This document shows positions 1 to 7,960 of a DNA stretch of 64,000 nucleotides, piece after piece. Location: positions 1 through 64,000 of the forward strand of contig DATHEQ010000134.1 of assembly GCA_035318505.1 (NCBI GenBank), in the 5' to 3' direction. Source of the stretch: DASWDH01 sp035318505. Its GTDB lineage: Bacteria > Myxococcota_A > Polyangia > Polyangiales > Polyangiaceae. Every line of letters starts with the position of its first letter. Position 1 is the first letter of the stretch. The notes beneath the pieces are model-generated. The model was not told where the DNA came from. It ran no database searches and saw only the letters and a program-made list of their open reading frames with translations. Both the position numbers and the translations under genes were made by a program.

Positions 1-985
1 GGATCCCCGGGGCTCCGTGGCACCAATGGAAGAGGTCCAAGCCCGAGCCGCGGATATCGGCCGGGAAGTTTCCCTCCTTGCTCTGGATCGACACGAGGAG
101 ATCGAGCGCTCCCGTGATCGCTTCTCGCGCGCGCGAATGGAGGCAACGTTCTGGAAGCTGCAGTAGGGCATAGAGAACGCCGCCCAACCCGTGAGCCGCG
201 CCGAAGTACACGGCGCCATCCTTGCTAGGGAAGCGATAGGCGAGGGGGCTCTGGGCGAGCGCGTTGTCGGGAAATCGACGAGAAAGCTCCGTCCCTAGAG
301 CCGCGCCTTCGCGCACGAGCGTGTCGAACACGACGGTGACCGCATTGTCGAGCTCGGACGTGCGGCAACCGGGATCCGTGCAGCGGCGAAGAACGAGCAG
401 ACTGTGGAGATATCCGGCGCGTCCGTAGAGAAGCTCGGTCTCGGGTTGCTCGAGTGCACGGCCGAGCGCGGCGAGCACCTGCCGCGTGTGTACGACCGCG
501 GCTGATGGCTCTCGGGCGCTACGCATTCTTGCAGCGAGTGCATGCACCCCGGCCGCGCCGCAGTAGAAACCCGTCGGCAACGTACGAAGGGTCTCGGCCA
601 GGTCCAGCGCATGACCGAGAGCGCGGTGTGCGTCGGCGAGACATGCTTCCGCCAAGCCAGATAGCGTATCGCTCCCCTCGAAGTAGCTGGCCGCCGCCCA
701 CAAGGCGAGCGCGAGGCCGCCGGCGCCGGCGTAGAGCGTGAAGTCAGGCTCACTGAAACGGGGGTCGCTCGCTTCGGCAACGGGACCGATCTTGGGCCGA
801 AGTTCTTCGATCAGCGGCGGAATCAGCGCGTCGATGCGTGCACGCAGGTGCGCGCCGACGTCGCGAACCTGCTCGGCGGGAAGGTCGTCGAAATCGGGAA
901 AGGTGTTGACGAATCTTCGTTCGTCTAGCACCTCGCCGGAAAGGCTCTCGCACTGTCGTGAGCGCCCATGACCGCCATCGACCAT
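1..985 (-). CDS. LanC-like zinc-dependent cyclase family protein (C-terminus beyond window edge)
   Basis: Read directly from the minus strand; 328 complete codons are visible and the frame stays open to the left edge. The segments GAAHGLGG (residues 262-269, His265) and HWCHGAPGI (residues 320-328) match the LanC/LANCL alpha-toroid; in that family the WCxG cysteine is a zinc ligand and the HG histidine is catalytic. Further Gly-rich helix ends (YAGAGGLALALW, LLYGRAGYLHSLL) fit the toroid repeats. The second zinc pair (CHG) would lie outside the window. The ATG at 985 is the first start after an in-frame TAG 12 nt upstream. LanC proteins add cysteine thiols to dehydrated Ser/Thr; stand-alone LanC-like proteins often have other or unknown roles. 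It is last in a minus-strand run of four genes, 9 nt after the two-TM protein. No dehydratase is visible here. Confidence 0.85.
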   Translation of the reverse strand, partial: MVDGGHGRSRQCESLSGEVLDERRFVNTFPDFDDLPAEQVRDVGAHLRARIDALIPPLIEELRPKIGPVAEASDPRFSEPDFTLYAGAGGLALALWAAASYFEGSDTLSGLAEACLADAHRALGHALDLAETLRTLPTGFYCGAAGVHALAARMRSAREPSAAVVHTRQVLAALGRALEQPETELLYGRAGYLHSLLVLRRCTDPGCRTSELDNAVTVVFDTLVREGAALGTELSRRFPDNALAQSPLAYRFPSKDGAVYFGAAHGLGGVLYALLQLPERCLHSRAREAITGALDLLVSIQSKEGNFPADIRGSGLDLFHWCHGAPGI

Positions 986-994
986 GGCTCGACT

Positions 995-1267
995 CTACCT
1001 CGCGCCCGATCGAAAAGAAGGGCTGCGATAGTGCAACATCACCGCCGCAAATGCCCAGAGAAACAACGCCACGATTGCGATGCTCACGGCCGCGACAACC
1101 TTGATGGCGAGCCGCTGCCGCGAGCGCATGATGACGAGGTTGAGCGCGCACGCCGCCGGCCCGATCGCGAGCCCGATGGCGCCCGTGAAGGCGAGCGCGA
1201 ACGGTAGGAGCGCGAAGGCGTATTCGAACCAACGAAGGCACGAACCATCCGAGCCGGCGGCATTCAT
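995..1267 (-). CDS. Small two-TM membrane protein, unknown function
   Basis: A 90-residue protein with two hydrophobic stretches (about residues 15-42 and 55-78) separated by a short basic turn containing MRSRQR, consistent with a helical hairpin in the inner membrane. Its ATG overlaps the stop of the preceding minus-strand gene as ATGA (1264-1267), which implies translational coupling, and its stop lies 9 nt before the LanC-like start. I do not recognise the family. The coupling makes it likely that it works with its two neighbours, but what it does cannot be read from the sequence. Confidence 0.6.
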   Translation of the reverse strand: MNAAGSDGSCLRWFEYAFALLPFALAFTGAIGLAIGPAACALNLVIMRSRQRLAIKVVAAVSIAIVALFLWAFAAVMLHYRSPSFRSGAR

Positions 1268-1590
1268 CGCGTTAGCCCCATGCGCGCGCCCAGCACGAGC
1301 TGAATGGCCTTTTGGGCGATGTCGACGAAGAACTCCTGCACCTTCTCAAGCGCGGAATCGTCGCACAAGAAGTCGTCGACCGTGCCGAGTTTCGCGCGTC
1401 GGCACGCGTTCGAGATGCTCGTCTCGTCACCACAGAACGCGGCGCCGATGACCGTCGTGGGGGCGGCGCAGACGCCGTAGCGGGCGTCGTCGGCGTGCTG
1501 TTGCATCGTGGCGCGGAAGTCTTCGCGCTCCGCGGGCTGCACGGCCCACGTGTAATCGCGGGGAGAAATGGCGTTGATGTTCTCGGGCAT
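1264..1590 (-). CDS. Hypothetical small protein upstream of LanC-like gene
   Basis: A 108-residue reading frame starting MPENINAISPRDYTW, with cysteines in YGVCAAP, AFCGDE, NACRRA and FLCDDS and a helical C-terminus (ALEKVQEFFVDIAQKAIQLVL). A longer form from a GTG at 1644 would add 18 residues; neither start has a strong ribosome-binding site, and I chose the ATG. The frame stays open up to 1794, but that part lies inside the upstream lipoprotein gene and reads like a shadow. The ATGA overlap with the two-TM gene supports that this is a real gene. No family was recognised. A thiol-containing protein beside a LanC homologue invites the question of whether it is a substrate, but it has no obvious leader/core organisation. 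Confidence 0.5.
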   Translation of the reverse strand: MPENINAISPRDYTWAVQPAEREDFRATMQQHADDARYGVCAAPTTVIGAAFCGDETSISNACRRAKLGTVDDFLCDDSALEKVQEFFVDIAQKAIQLVLGARMGLTR

Positions 1591-1678
1591 GCCGGCCCAT
1601 CGGACGCCCAGCTTTGCGAGTTGCGGGCGGTGCGTGGAGGCCACCGAGTTACGAGCACGCGACGCGTGCCGCGTGCGA

Positions 1679-2227
1679 CTAAGGAATGGCAAATTCCAGC
1701 GTCGCGTGGCGACACGCTGGGCCACACTCGGGGCCGTTGGGGAAAGTCTCTTGGTAATTGGGATCGACGTGCTTCGCGAGGATCTCCTGCCCATCGCGGA
1801 CGACGGAGAGCTCGATCTGCGAGGGCGTGCCGTTCACCGAGATGGCCTGCACGAACTTTCCCGGGATGGGCCTGCAGCCCTGCCAGCACGTGTTGACGTC
1901 GCATCCCATCTCGCACTGCGATTCGGGGCGGATTTCGAATCGCACATCGGTTCCGCAGTTCAGCCCGGTGGACGCGCCGGCGGAAGACGGCAGCTTTTCG
2001 GGAAGGCGAAAGCTGCAAACGGTTTCGACCCCGTCGACGCTGAGCGCGACGTCGTAGGCGCCTTCGGGCCAGGATCCGTCGGCCGTTCGCAGCGTCACCG
2101 AGAGGGCGCTGATGCACCCCATATCGGTGCACGATTTCGTGAAGCACCCGTTGCAGATTGCCGCCCAGACGACGACCAAGAGCGCCGGCAAAAACATCGT
2201 ACGCGGAGGGAGCGCGCTATGCAGCAT
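1679..2227 (-). CDS. Cysteine-rich putative lipoprotein
   Basis: A 182-residue protein with an N-terminal hydrophobic segment (FLPALLVVVWAAI) followed by CNGCFTKSC, typical of exported, lipid-anchored myxobacterial proteins; the lipobox is not canonical, so the lipidated cysteine is uncertain. The mature part holds many further cysteines, including CEMGCDVNTC and CWQGC, suggesting a disulphide-stabilised periplasmic or surface domain, and ends in a beta-rich tail. An internal ATG at 2197 is an alternative start. It is first in the minus-strand run leading to the LanC-like gene, about 90 nt before the next start. Function unknown. Confidence 0.7.
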   Translation of the reverse strand: MLHSALPPRTMFLPALLVVVWAAICNGCFTKSCTDMGCISALSVTLRTADGSWPEGAYDVALSVDGVETVCSFRLPEKLPSSAGASTGLNCGTDVRFEIRPESQCEMGCDVNTCWQGCRPIPGKFVQAISVNGTPSQIELSVVRDGQEILAKHVDPNYQETFPNGPECGPACRHATLEFAIP

Positions 2228-2308
2228 CGCTCGAGTATGACCGCCGAGCTCTCCCGTGCACGGACGCTCGTACCAGATCGCCGGTTGATCGCAGCGGCAG
2301 CGGCAGCG

Positions 2309-2929
2309 TCACGCCTGCCGGCAAAGAATGAAATAGTGGTCGAGCGATTTCTCGACCTTGAACGCGGCGCCGATCGTCACGTGCGTCGACAGCCGACGCA
2401 TGAAGTCGCGCGTGCGGTGGTAGACGAATTTCTGCAGGCCCTGGGTGTTGGGAATCACCGGGGGCCATCCGGCGGGCACGGGGCCATCGGGGATCTGGAA
2501 ATAGTCGACCACGATCGCGCCGCGCGCTTCCCATTCGGGGCGGCCTGCGGTCGGCACGGCCACGAAAAAGCCGGGGCCGACGGTCGAGATGAAGGGCGAC
2601 TCGTTGTAGCCGAAGAGTCGGCTATCGCTCGAATCGGGGCGGCTGAACCGTTTTTGGAAGTGGCGCAGCCCCCCCGGCAGCGGAAGCGTGTTGCGGCCGT
2701 GGTGGATGACCTCGACGCGATTCGCCACCGTGGGAGGGACGAAGTCGATCAAGGTGACGGGCTTGGAAGCCGCTGCTTTGCGATAGAGCCGCCGCTGGGC
2801 ATCGCGTCCGAGCGCGCGCGTTTCGGCGATGCGTGCTTCGTGGGTCAAGCCATCGAGAAATGCAGCGATGGCGTCGACGCTGGCGGCGTCGTCAAAGGCA
2901 AGATCGCGCAAGCTGAGGACGCTGTTCAT
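2309..2929 (-). CDS. Conserved protein of unknown function (206 aa)
   Basis: Starts MNSVLSLRDLAFDDAASVDAI; the frame extends to an ATG at 2965, but the 2929 start gives a cleaner soluble N-terminus. The N-terminal 60 residues are helical and acidic (AAFLDGLTHEARIAETRAL). The C-terminal 130 residues are beta-rich with many aromatic and glycine positions (YNESPFISTVGPGFFVA, VVDYFQIPDGPVPAGWPPV) and finish with DHYFILCRQA. No signal peptide or membrane segment. The composition is that of a folded, well-conserved protein rather than a shadow frame, but I cannot name the family. It is divergent from trmO, with starts about 50 bp apart, so the two genes may share a promoter region. Confidence 0.7.
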   Translation of the reverse strand: MNSVLSLRDLAFDDAASVDAIAAFLDGLTHEARIAETRALGRDAQRRLYRKAAASKPVTLIDFVPPTVANRVEVIHHGRNTLPLPGGLRHFQKRFSRPDSSDSRLFGYNESPFISTVGPGFFVAVPTAGRPEWEARGAIVVDYFQIPDGPVPAGWPPVIPNTQGLQKFVYHRTRDFMRRLSTHVTIGAAFKVEKSLDHYFILCRQA

Positions 2930-2977
2930 GATCGGGCGGGCAACATAGCTCGAAACGGGTGCCAAGAGGAACGGCTG

Positions 2978-3781
2978 ATGCTAACCGCGAACGTCGTGAC
3001 GCTCGCCCTACGCCCCATCGGTTTCATCCGCAGCCCATTCGTCGATCGCGCCAATACGCCGCGTCAACCGTCAGCCGCGCGGGGTGTGCAGGGCACCATC
3101 GAGCTTTTACCTGGCCAAAATTTCGAGCACGCTCTCGACGATCTCGACGCGTGGGACCACATCTGGGTCATCTTCTGGTTTCACTTGAACGAGGGTTGGC
3201 GCCCCAAAGTCCTTCCCCCTCGCAGCACCAAGCGACGAGGCGTCTTTGCGACGCGTTCCCCCCATCGACCCAACGCGCTCGGCTTGTCGGTGCTCGCCCT
3301 CGAAGCCGTCCATGGTCTCACCCTCCACGTTCGCGATGTCGACATCATCGACGGCACGCCGGTGCTCGACATCAAGCCGTACGTGCCTTTCACCGATGTC
3401 GTCCCCTCTGCCAACACCGGCTGGCTCGAGACGCCCGACCCCGGTCCGAACTTCGCGGTCAGGTGGAGCGCCCTCGCCGAGTCCCAGGCGCGGTGGCTCG
3501 AAACCACGTTCAGTCTCGATCTCGCGAGCCAGGTCGACAAGATCCTCACGCTCGGTCACGAGCCGCATCCGTACCGCCGCATACGTCAGCGGGAACACGG
3601 CTATCGCCTCGCTGTCAAAGACTGGCGTGTCGACTTTGTCGTGGAAGGAAGGGCGATCACCGTGTCGTCGATCAGCACCGGGTACCGCGCAAGTGAGCTC
3701 GCGTCCTCGGCCGACCCCGCGGTGGACGTCCATCGCGCTTTTGTCGATCGCTTCGGAACAGCGGTCCCCGGGTCACGCTGA
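2978..3781 (+). CDS. trmO: tRNA (N6-threonylcarbamoyladenosine(37)-N6)-methyltransferase TrmO
   Basis: 267 residues. TrmO (YaeB/TsaA family) methylates t6A37 of certain tRNAs using S-adenosylmethionine. The N-terminal beta-barrel signatures are clear: RPIGFIRSPF near residue 8-17, ARGVQGTIELLP, and the family block SPHRPNALGLSVLALE, followed by IIDGTPVLDIKPYVPF. The roughly 100-residue C-terminal domain continues to a normal length for the family. The ATG is preceded by AAGAGGA seven nucleotides upstream, which fixes the start; a long in-frame extension back to 1568 is antisense to other genes and was not used. Stand-alone cytosolic RNA-modification gene. Confidence 0.93.
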   Translation: MLTANVVTLALRPIGFIRSPFVDRANTPRQPSAARGVQGTIELLPGQNFEHALDDLDAWDHIWVIFWFHLNEGWRPKVLPPRSTKRRGVFATRSPHRPNALGLSVLALEAVHGLTLHVRDVDIIDGTPVLDIKPYVPFTDVVPSANTGWLETPDPGPNFAVRWSALAESQARWLETTFSLDLASQVDKILTLGHEPHPYRRIRQREHGYRLAVKDWRVDFVVEGRAITVSSISTGYRASELASSADPAVDVHRAFVDRFGTAVPGSR

Positions 3782-3837
3782 ACGGGTCGTCGTCGCGCGT
3801 GCCGTTCGCGCTTCGGAGCGATGCTAGGATGGCCGCC

Positions 3838-4701
3838 ATGTGGCGCGCGTTCGCATCGCTCGGTCTCGCCTCGCTCTTTGCGACGGTGACATTCGCATGC
3901 ACGGATTCCGCGAAAACTTCCGAGACCAAAGCGGTCGCGCACGTGGAGCGCCTCGCCAAGCTCGCCGACGAGGATGTCGAAGAGGTGCGGCGCGGTCTGC
4001 CGCATGGCGCGAAATCACTGGGTACTTTCTGGGACGGCAAAAAAGACTTGGTCGAGCCGAGTCAGGCGCGGCGCGCGCTCGAAAGCGTGCGCGACGAGGA
4101 CCGCGATCTCGCCATGGCCAAGAGCACCTTCTTCGCGTTCACCGACGAGAAAGGAATCGTGCTGCGCAGCGACCAGGAGCCCGACCTACTGGCCGGCAAA
4201 TCGCTGGTGGCGTCGTATCCCGCCATGACCAAGGTCCTCGCTGGTGAAGCGATCGAGACGCGCGGTTCGATGTCGGAGACCGCCGGGTCGCGCACGGGCA
4301 CCGATGAGCAGTGGGTCGCCGCCGCTCCCGTGCGCGACGGGCAGGGGACGGTGCGCGGCCTGTATGCGAGCGGATGGTCGATGCGCCGCTTCGCTTATCA
4401 CCTCGAAGAGGCGATCAAGCACGACCTCACCACCGACGCGCTGCGCGCCGGCGACAAACACGTGAAGCTGCCGCTCGTTTACGTGTTCGTGCTGGCGGGT
4501 GCGAAGGTGTACGGCGCGCCCGTCACGCCGCTCGTCAACAGCGAAACCCTCGAAAAGCTCGACCTCGCCTCGAAGACGACGGGCGATGCCACGTTCCACC
4601 AGACGATCGAAATCACCGGTCGCGGCTTTGGGCTCGCCGCACGGCGGGCGACGCACATGGGCGCCGACATCGGCGTCGTGGTGCTTCGCTCCGAAACGTG
4701 A
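3838..4701 (+). CDS. Lipoprotein with a Cache-like sensor domain
   Basis: 287 residues. The N-terminus MWRAFASLGLASLFATVTFAC ends in a lipobox-like TFAC, so the protein is probably exported and lipidated at Cys21. The middle (FFAFTDEKGIVLRSD, EQWVAAAPVRDGQGTVRGLYASGWS) has the strand-turn pattern of extracellular Cache/PAS-type sensor domains, with DEKG and DGQG hairpins. There is no second membrane segment and no kinase or methyl-accepting domain, so it would act as a stand-alone periplasmic binding protein. AGGA eight nt upstream supports this ATG over the ATG at 3829. The Cache assignment rests on pattern only. Confidence 0.7.
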   Translation: MWRAFASLGLASLFATVTFACTDSAKTSETKAVAHVERLAKLADEDVEEVRRGLPHGAKSLGTFWDGKKDLVEPSQARRALESVRDEDRDLAMAKSTFFAFTDEKGIVLRSDQEPDLLAGKSLVASYPAMTKVLAGEAIETRGSMSETAGSRTGTDEQWVAAAPVRDGQGTVRGLYASGWSMRRFAYHLEEAIKHDLTTDALRAGDKHVKLPLVYVFVLAGAKVYGAPVTPLVNSETLEKLDLASKTTGDATFHQTIEITGRGFGLAARRATHMGADIGVVVLRSET

Positions 4702-4717
4702 TCGAGGCTCGCGAGCT

Positions 4718-4879
4718 CTATTTTGCTTTCGGCTGCTCGGATGAACCCTCACCTCGACGGATCAAGGCGTCCTCGAAGCCGACGCGGATGCGCTGCGACC
4801 TCTTGAAACGGGCTTTCTTGAGCGGGGTCTTCAACCACTCGTGGCGAAGCCGCATCGACCATATGGCGCGATTAGCCAT
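4718..4879 (-). CDS. Small basic protein, 53 aa, unknown
   Basis: A short frame read by hand in the gap between two plus-strand genes: MANRAIWSMRLRHEWLKT is followed by a Lys/Arg-rich helix (KKARFKRSQRIRVGF) and ends in QPKAK and TAG. It has about 15 Lys/Arg against 5 acidic residues and two tryptophans. The start has a good ribosome-binding site, GGAG followed by six nucleotides before the ATG, which is better than many longer genes in this window. Size and charge resemble small ribosome- or nucleic-acid-associated proteins, but no family is recognised. It lies opposite to both neighbours, 16 nt from the stop of the lipoprotein gene. Confidence 0.55.
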   Translation of the reverse strand: MANRAIWSMRLRHEWLKTPLKKARFKRSQRIRVGFEDALIRRGEGSSEQPKAK

Positions 4880-4974
4880 CAATATCTCCAGAGGGCTCGA
4901 ACGAGCCGGGGGCCGCGCTTTTCCCGCGTTACGGCCATATTGTCAAGCTTCCAAACCACTGAACCCATGATACG

Positions 4975-5727
4975 ATGCCGCTCATGATCCGAAAACTCCA
5001 ATCATATTCGTTGTTTAGGCGCGCGACGTTTGCAATGGGTGTTTTCGTAACAGTTCTACTCACCCTCGCCACAGAAACGCCGGCTTTCGCCCAGGCTCAA
5101 CAATTCGGCGACCGAGGTCAGCTGGTTATCACTGCCGAAAATCTCATGGGGATCTCCGTCGAGCGCATCGGCTGGGACGTCGCCAACAACACCGAAACGA
5201 GCACCACCAACAACAGGTTTGGCCTGCTCTATTCGCGTTCGACCGGGTCGCTGCGTGCGCCCTGGATCGGGGGACACTATTTCGTGATTCCCAACCTGTC
5301 GATCGGAGCCACCATCGGCTTCGAAACCCAGGGCGGATCGCAAACCTCGACCCAAGGCGGGACGACCGTCACGACCGACAGAGACAACAGCTCGGCGTTC
5401 GTCTTCCTGCCCAAGGTCGGCTACGCGCTCATGTTCAACAACATGGTTGGGTTCTGGTTTCGGGGCGGGCCCGGCGTCGCTCACTACGGCACCTCCAATC
5501 CGAACACCTCGCGCAGCGACGCGTGGAACTTCTGGTTTCTGTCACTCGATGCGCTCTTGGTCGTGACCCCCGTGCAGTATTTTGCGTTCTACGCAGGTCC
5601 CCAGTTGAACCTCAGCTTCACCGGGTCTTACTCGCAGACCAACAACAACGGCTCGACGGTTTCGTGGGACGCGTCGTACCGCAGCTTCAGCATCGACGCG
5701 GGCATCATCGGCTACTTCAACCTCTAG
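4975..5727 (+). CDS. Outer-membrane beta-barrel protein
   Basis: 250 residues with a signal peptide ending near ETPAFAQAQ, followed by alternating polar/hydrophobic strands rich in Tyr, Phe, Trp, Asn and Ser. Glycine-rich turns (GGSQTSTQGG, SYSQTNNNGS) look like surface loops. The last residues GIIGYFNL carry a terminal aromatic/hydrophobic pattern like a beta-signal. The ATG at 4984 is an alternative start. Size and strand pattern fit an eight- to ten-stranded OmpA/OmpX-like barrel. The coding sequence is noticeably less GC-rich than its neighbours, especially at the 5' end, which may reflect surface-protein composition or transfer. Confidence 0.75.
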   Translation: MPLMIRKLQSYSLFRRATFAMGVFVTVLLTLATETPAFAQAQQFGDRGQLVITAENLMGISVERIGWDVANNTETSTTNNRFGLLYSRSTGSLRAPWIGGHYFVIPNLSIGATIGFETQGGSQTSTQGGTTVTTDRDNSSAFVFLPKVGYALMFNNMVGFWFRGGPGVAHYGTSNPNTSRSDAWNFWFLSLDALLVVTPVQYFAFYAGPQLNLSFTGSYSQTNNNGSTVSWDASYRSFSIDAGIIGYFNL

Positions 5728-5740
5728 CGCGTGACGAGTT

Positions 5741-6586
5741 TTAGCCCGCTTCGATCACGAAGCGGAGCGCTCGACGCGGCCGGAGTCGCGCGAGCATGGC
5801 TTGCGAGCTGCGACTGATGACGGCCAGAACGGGATAACCGCCGGTCACCGGGTGATCAGGGCCGAGGACGATGGGGGTACCATCGGTGGTGATTTGGATG
5901 GCGCCGCGGACCATCGGCGCGGGGGGGCCGCGGTCGTCTCCTCTGCGTACGATCGGCGGTCCTTCCAGTCGCACGCCGACGCGATCGCTGCGCGAAGAGA
6001 CGTGCCACGTTGCTGCGACGAGCTGCGCGAGCGCCTCGGCGGGCATTTTTCCGACATGCGGACCCGGTTGGACGCGGAGTACGGCAGGATCGGGCGCGTC
6101 GCTGATCGACGGTGCGGCGCTCGCCCCTTGCGATCCTTCGCCCTCCGGACCGATGGGCAACGCATCGCCGGGACGCACGCCGCGCCCCCAAAAGCCGCCC
6201 CATCCGGCGACGAGGAGGGTCGAGCGCGAGCCGAGCACCGGAGCCACGGCGAACCCGCCCGCAACCGCGAGATACCGCACGGCCCGCGAACACGCCGGCA
6301 CGAGGAGCTCTTCGCCGGCAGCGAGAACGACGGCGGTTTCTCCGTCAATCGCGACGCGCGCTCGGCCTAGCGCCGCGATGCGCAGCTGCCCGAGCGGGAT
6401 CTCGAGCGCCGCTTCGCGCGGATCGTTTCCGACCGCCAGGTTCGCCGCTGCATGCGCGGTCGCATCGAGAGGGCCGGAAGGCGGCACGCCGGCGTGGAGC
6501 CAGCCCGAGCGACCAGCATCTTGCACGGTCGCACCTGGGGGAGCAGCGATGATGCGGATCTCGCGAGCGGACGTCTCGAGGGGCAC
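5741..6586 (-). CDS. pxpC: 5-oxoprolinase subunit PxpC (biotin-dependent carboxyltransferase family)
   Basis: 281 residues. Together with PxpA and PxpB it forms the bacterial ATP-dependent 5-oxoprolinase that opens 5-oxoproline to glutamate. The family opening is seen in IIAAPPGATVQDAGRSGWLHAGVPPSGPLD, and the end in ITTDGTPIVLGPDHPVTGGYPVLAVI. The frame continues upstream to 6709, but that part overlaps pxpB in antiparallel composition; a GTG at 6586 preceded by TGAGG places the start just after the pxpB stop (6595). Last gene of the minus-strand pxpA-pxpB-pxpC cluster. Confidence 0.9.
   Translation of the reverse strand: MPLETSAREIRIIAAPPGATVQDAGRSGWLHAGVPPSGPLDATAHAAANLAVGNDPREAALEIPLGQLRIAALGRARVAIDGETAVVLAAGEELLVPACSRAVRYLAVAGGFAVAPVLGSRSTLLVAGWGGFWGRGVRPGDALPIGPEGEGSQGASAAPSISDAPDPAVLRVQPGPHVGKMPAEALAQLVAATWHVSSRSDRVGVRLEGPPIVRRGDDRGPPAPMVRGAIQITTDGTPIVLGPDHPVTGGYPVLAVISRSSQAMLARLRPRRALRFVIEAG
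5746..5765. terminator. Hairpin between convergent genes
   Basis: A perfect 8-bp inverted repeat, CCGCTTCG / CGAAGCGG with loop ATCA, lies 18 nt after the beta-barrel gene stop and over the last codons of pxpC, which converges on it. Such a stem at a convergent junction could end transcription from one or both sides. No U-run follows on either strand, so it is not a canonical intrinsic terminator. Confidence 0.35.
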
Positions 6587-6594
6587 GCAATGCC

Positions 6595-7221
6595 TCAATC
6601 CGGGCGGTAGGGGACGAACCTCACCTGGTCGCCGGGTTCGAACAACGCCGGCGGACGGCGCTCGGGATCGAACAGCTCGACATCGAGGACCCGTCCGATG
6701 AGATGCCATCCGCCGGGCGAGGCCACCGAGTAAACCCCCGTATAGGAGCCGGCGATAGCGAGGCTCCCTTTCGGCACGCGCGGGCGTGGCGCGGCACGCC
6801 GAGGTGTCACGAGGCGAGCATCGAGCGACGCGAGGTACGCGAATCCCGGCAGAAAGCCGATGAGCTCGACCTGGTAGTCGCGCGCTGCGTGCAGGGCGAC
6901 GACTTCAGCGCTGGGCAGCCCGGTCCGCCGCGCCACGTCCTCGAGATCCGCGCCGTCGTAGATGGCGCGCAGGACGTGGAGTTTAGGCGCGAAATCGTCG
7001 GTAACACCCTGGCGTAAGGCATCGGCGATGATCCCGTCGAGATCGTCCCAAGCTCCGACGCCGACGATGGCGAGGCTGCCTGCGCCAATGACGACGTCGG
7101 CGCTCGGCAAACGGCGGCGAAGCTGGCGGCCAATGGCTTGCGTGCGCTTCGGCCGATCGGGAGCGTCATCGATCTCGAGATCGACGAAGAGCGCGTTATC
7201 CCCATAGGGATGGATTTTCAC
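6595..7221 (-). CDS. pxpB: 5-oxoprolinase subunit PxpB (allophanate hydrolase subunit 1 family)
   Basis: 208 residues starting MKIHPYGDNALFVDLE, the usual opening of the KipI/PxpB family. The conserved GFLPGFAYLASLD and RVPKGSLAIAGSYTGVYSVASPGGWHLIGR blocks are intact. The ATG overlaps the pxpA stop (ATGA, 7218-7221), so the two are translationally coupled. The adjacent order pxpA-pxpB-pxpC supports 5-oxoprolinase rather than urea amidolyase, because no urea carboxylase or amidase is nearby. Confidence 0.92.
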   Translation of the reverse strand: MKIHPYGDNALFVDLEIDDAPDRPKRTQAIGRQLRRRLPSADVVIGAGSLAIVGVGAWDDLDGIIADALRQGVTDDFAPKLHVLRAIYDGADLEDVARRTGLPSAEVVALHAARDYQVELIGFLPGFAYLASLDARLVTPRRAAPRPRVPKGSLAIAGSYTGVYSVASPGGWHLIGRVLDVELFDPERRPPALFEPGDQVRFVPYRPD

Positions 7222-7955
7222 GGGGGCGCCGGTTCTCGGCTGACGCGACCCTCGTCGTCGGCCTCGAGCAATGCGTTGCGCTGCAGCGCCGCGCGCACTT
7301 CGCGGGCGATGACGACGGCGCTCGGCGTATCGCCGTGCACGCAGATCGTATCGAAGTCGCCGCGACGCGCGAGGCGCAGCGCTTGTTCGGCGCAGCCCAC
7401 GGGATCGGTGATGACGTCGCCGGGCGTTCCGCGAGCAACGATCTGGCCTTGCTCGTCGTAAGACCGATCGGCAAAGCCCTCACGGGCGTAGCGCAGATGG
7501 CGCGTGCGAACCGCCGTCTCGAGGTGACCGCCGGCCGGACCGACGATGACGAGCTTGTCGGAGCTGGCGGTCACGACGGCGTCGAGTACGGCAGCCGCCA
7601 GCTGAGGGTCTTCCGACGCCGCGTGGTAGAGCGCGCCGTGCAGCTTGGCTCCCCACAGCGCCGTGCCCATTTCCTGGCTGATCATGCTGAGCATCGTGAC
7701 TTGTGCGACCAGGGACTCGAAGAGCATATCGACAGGTATGGCCATCCGCGCGCGGCCGAACTGCTCGCGGTCGGGGTACGACGGGTGCGCGGCGATGCGG
7801 GGCCCATAGCGCATGGCCAGCGCCACCGAACGTTCCATCGAAGCGACATCGCCCGCGTGCCCACCGCACGCGAGGTTCACCACCGTCGCCGCGGCGTAGA
7901 GCTCCTCGGGCTCGTCGGGGAGCTCACCGAGATCGATATTGAGGTCCACGGACAT
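7218..7955 (-). CDS. pxpA: 5-oxoprolinase subunit PxpA (LamB/YcsF family)
   Basis: 245 residues, the usual family length, starting MSVDLNIDLGELPDEPEELY. The family hallmarks DLNIDLGE, NLACGGHAGD (around residue 32-41), AHPSYPDREQFGR and VKLHGALYHAA-like AKLHGALYHAAS are present, with FADRSYDEQGQIVARGTPG near the C-terminal third and ICVHGDTPSAV near the end. The chosen ATG sits 5 nt after the stop of the PEGA lipoprotein gene; an upstream extension to 8033 overlaps that gene and was not used. Confidence 0.93.
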   Translation of the reverse strand: MSVDLNIDLGELPDEPEELYAAATVVNLACGGHAGDVASMERSVALAMRYGPRIAAHPSYPDREQFGRARMAIPVDMLFESLVAQVTMLSMISQEMGTALWGAKLHGALYHAASEDPQLAAAVLDAVVTASSDKLVIVGPAGGHLETAVRTRHLRYAREGFADRSYDEQGQIVARGTPGDVITDPVGCAEQALRLARRGDFDTICVHGDTPSAVVIAREVRAALQRNALLEADDEGRVSREPAPP

Positions 7956-7960
7956 CGCAT

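Noticed and set aside
1..20. GGATCCCCGGGG at the left edge looks like a cloning-vector polylinker.
   Set aside because: On the minus strand it encodes HGAPGI of the LanC family motif WCHGAPG, so it is genuine coding sequence.
1264..1590. Small protein as a lanthipeptide precursor.
   Set aside because: It lacks a recognisable leader, protease site or Ser/Thr-Cys-rich core at the C-terminus; the idea is kept only as a question in the LanC finding.
1568..2977. Long plus-strand open frame ahead of trmO (gives a 737-residue ORF).
   Set aside because: It is antisense to the lipoprotein and the conserved unknown gene; trmO has its own ribosome-binding site at 2965-2970.
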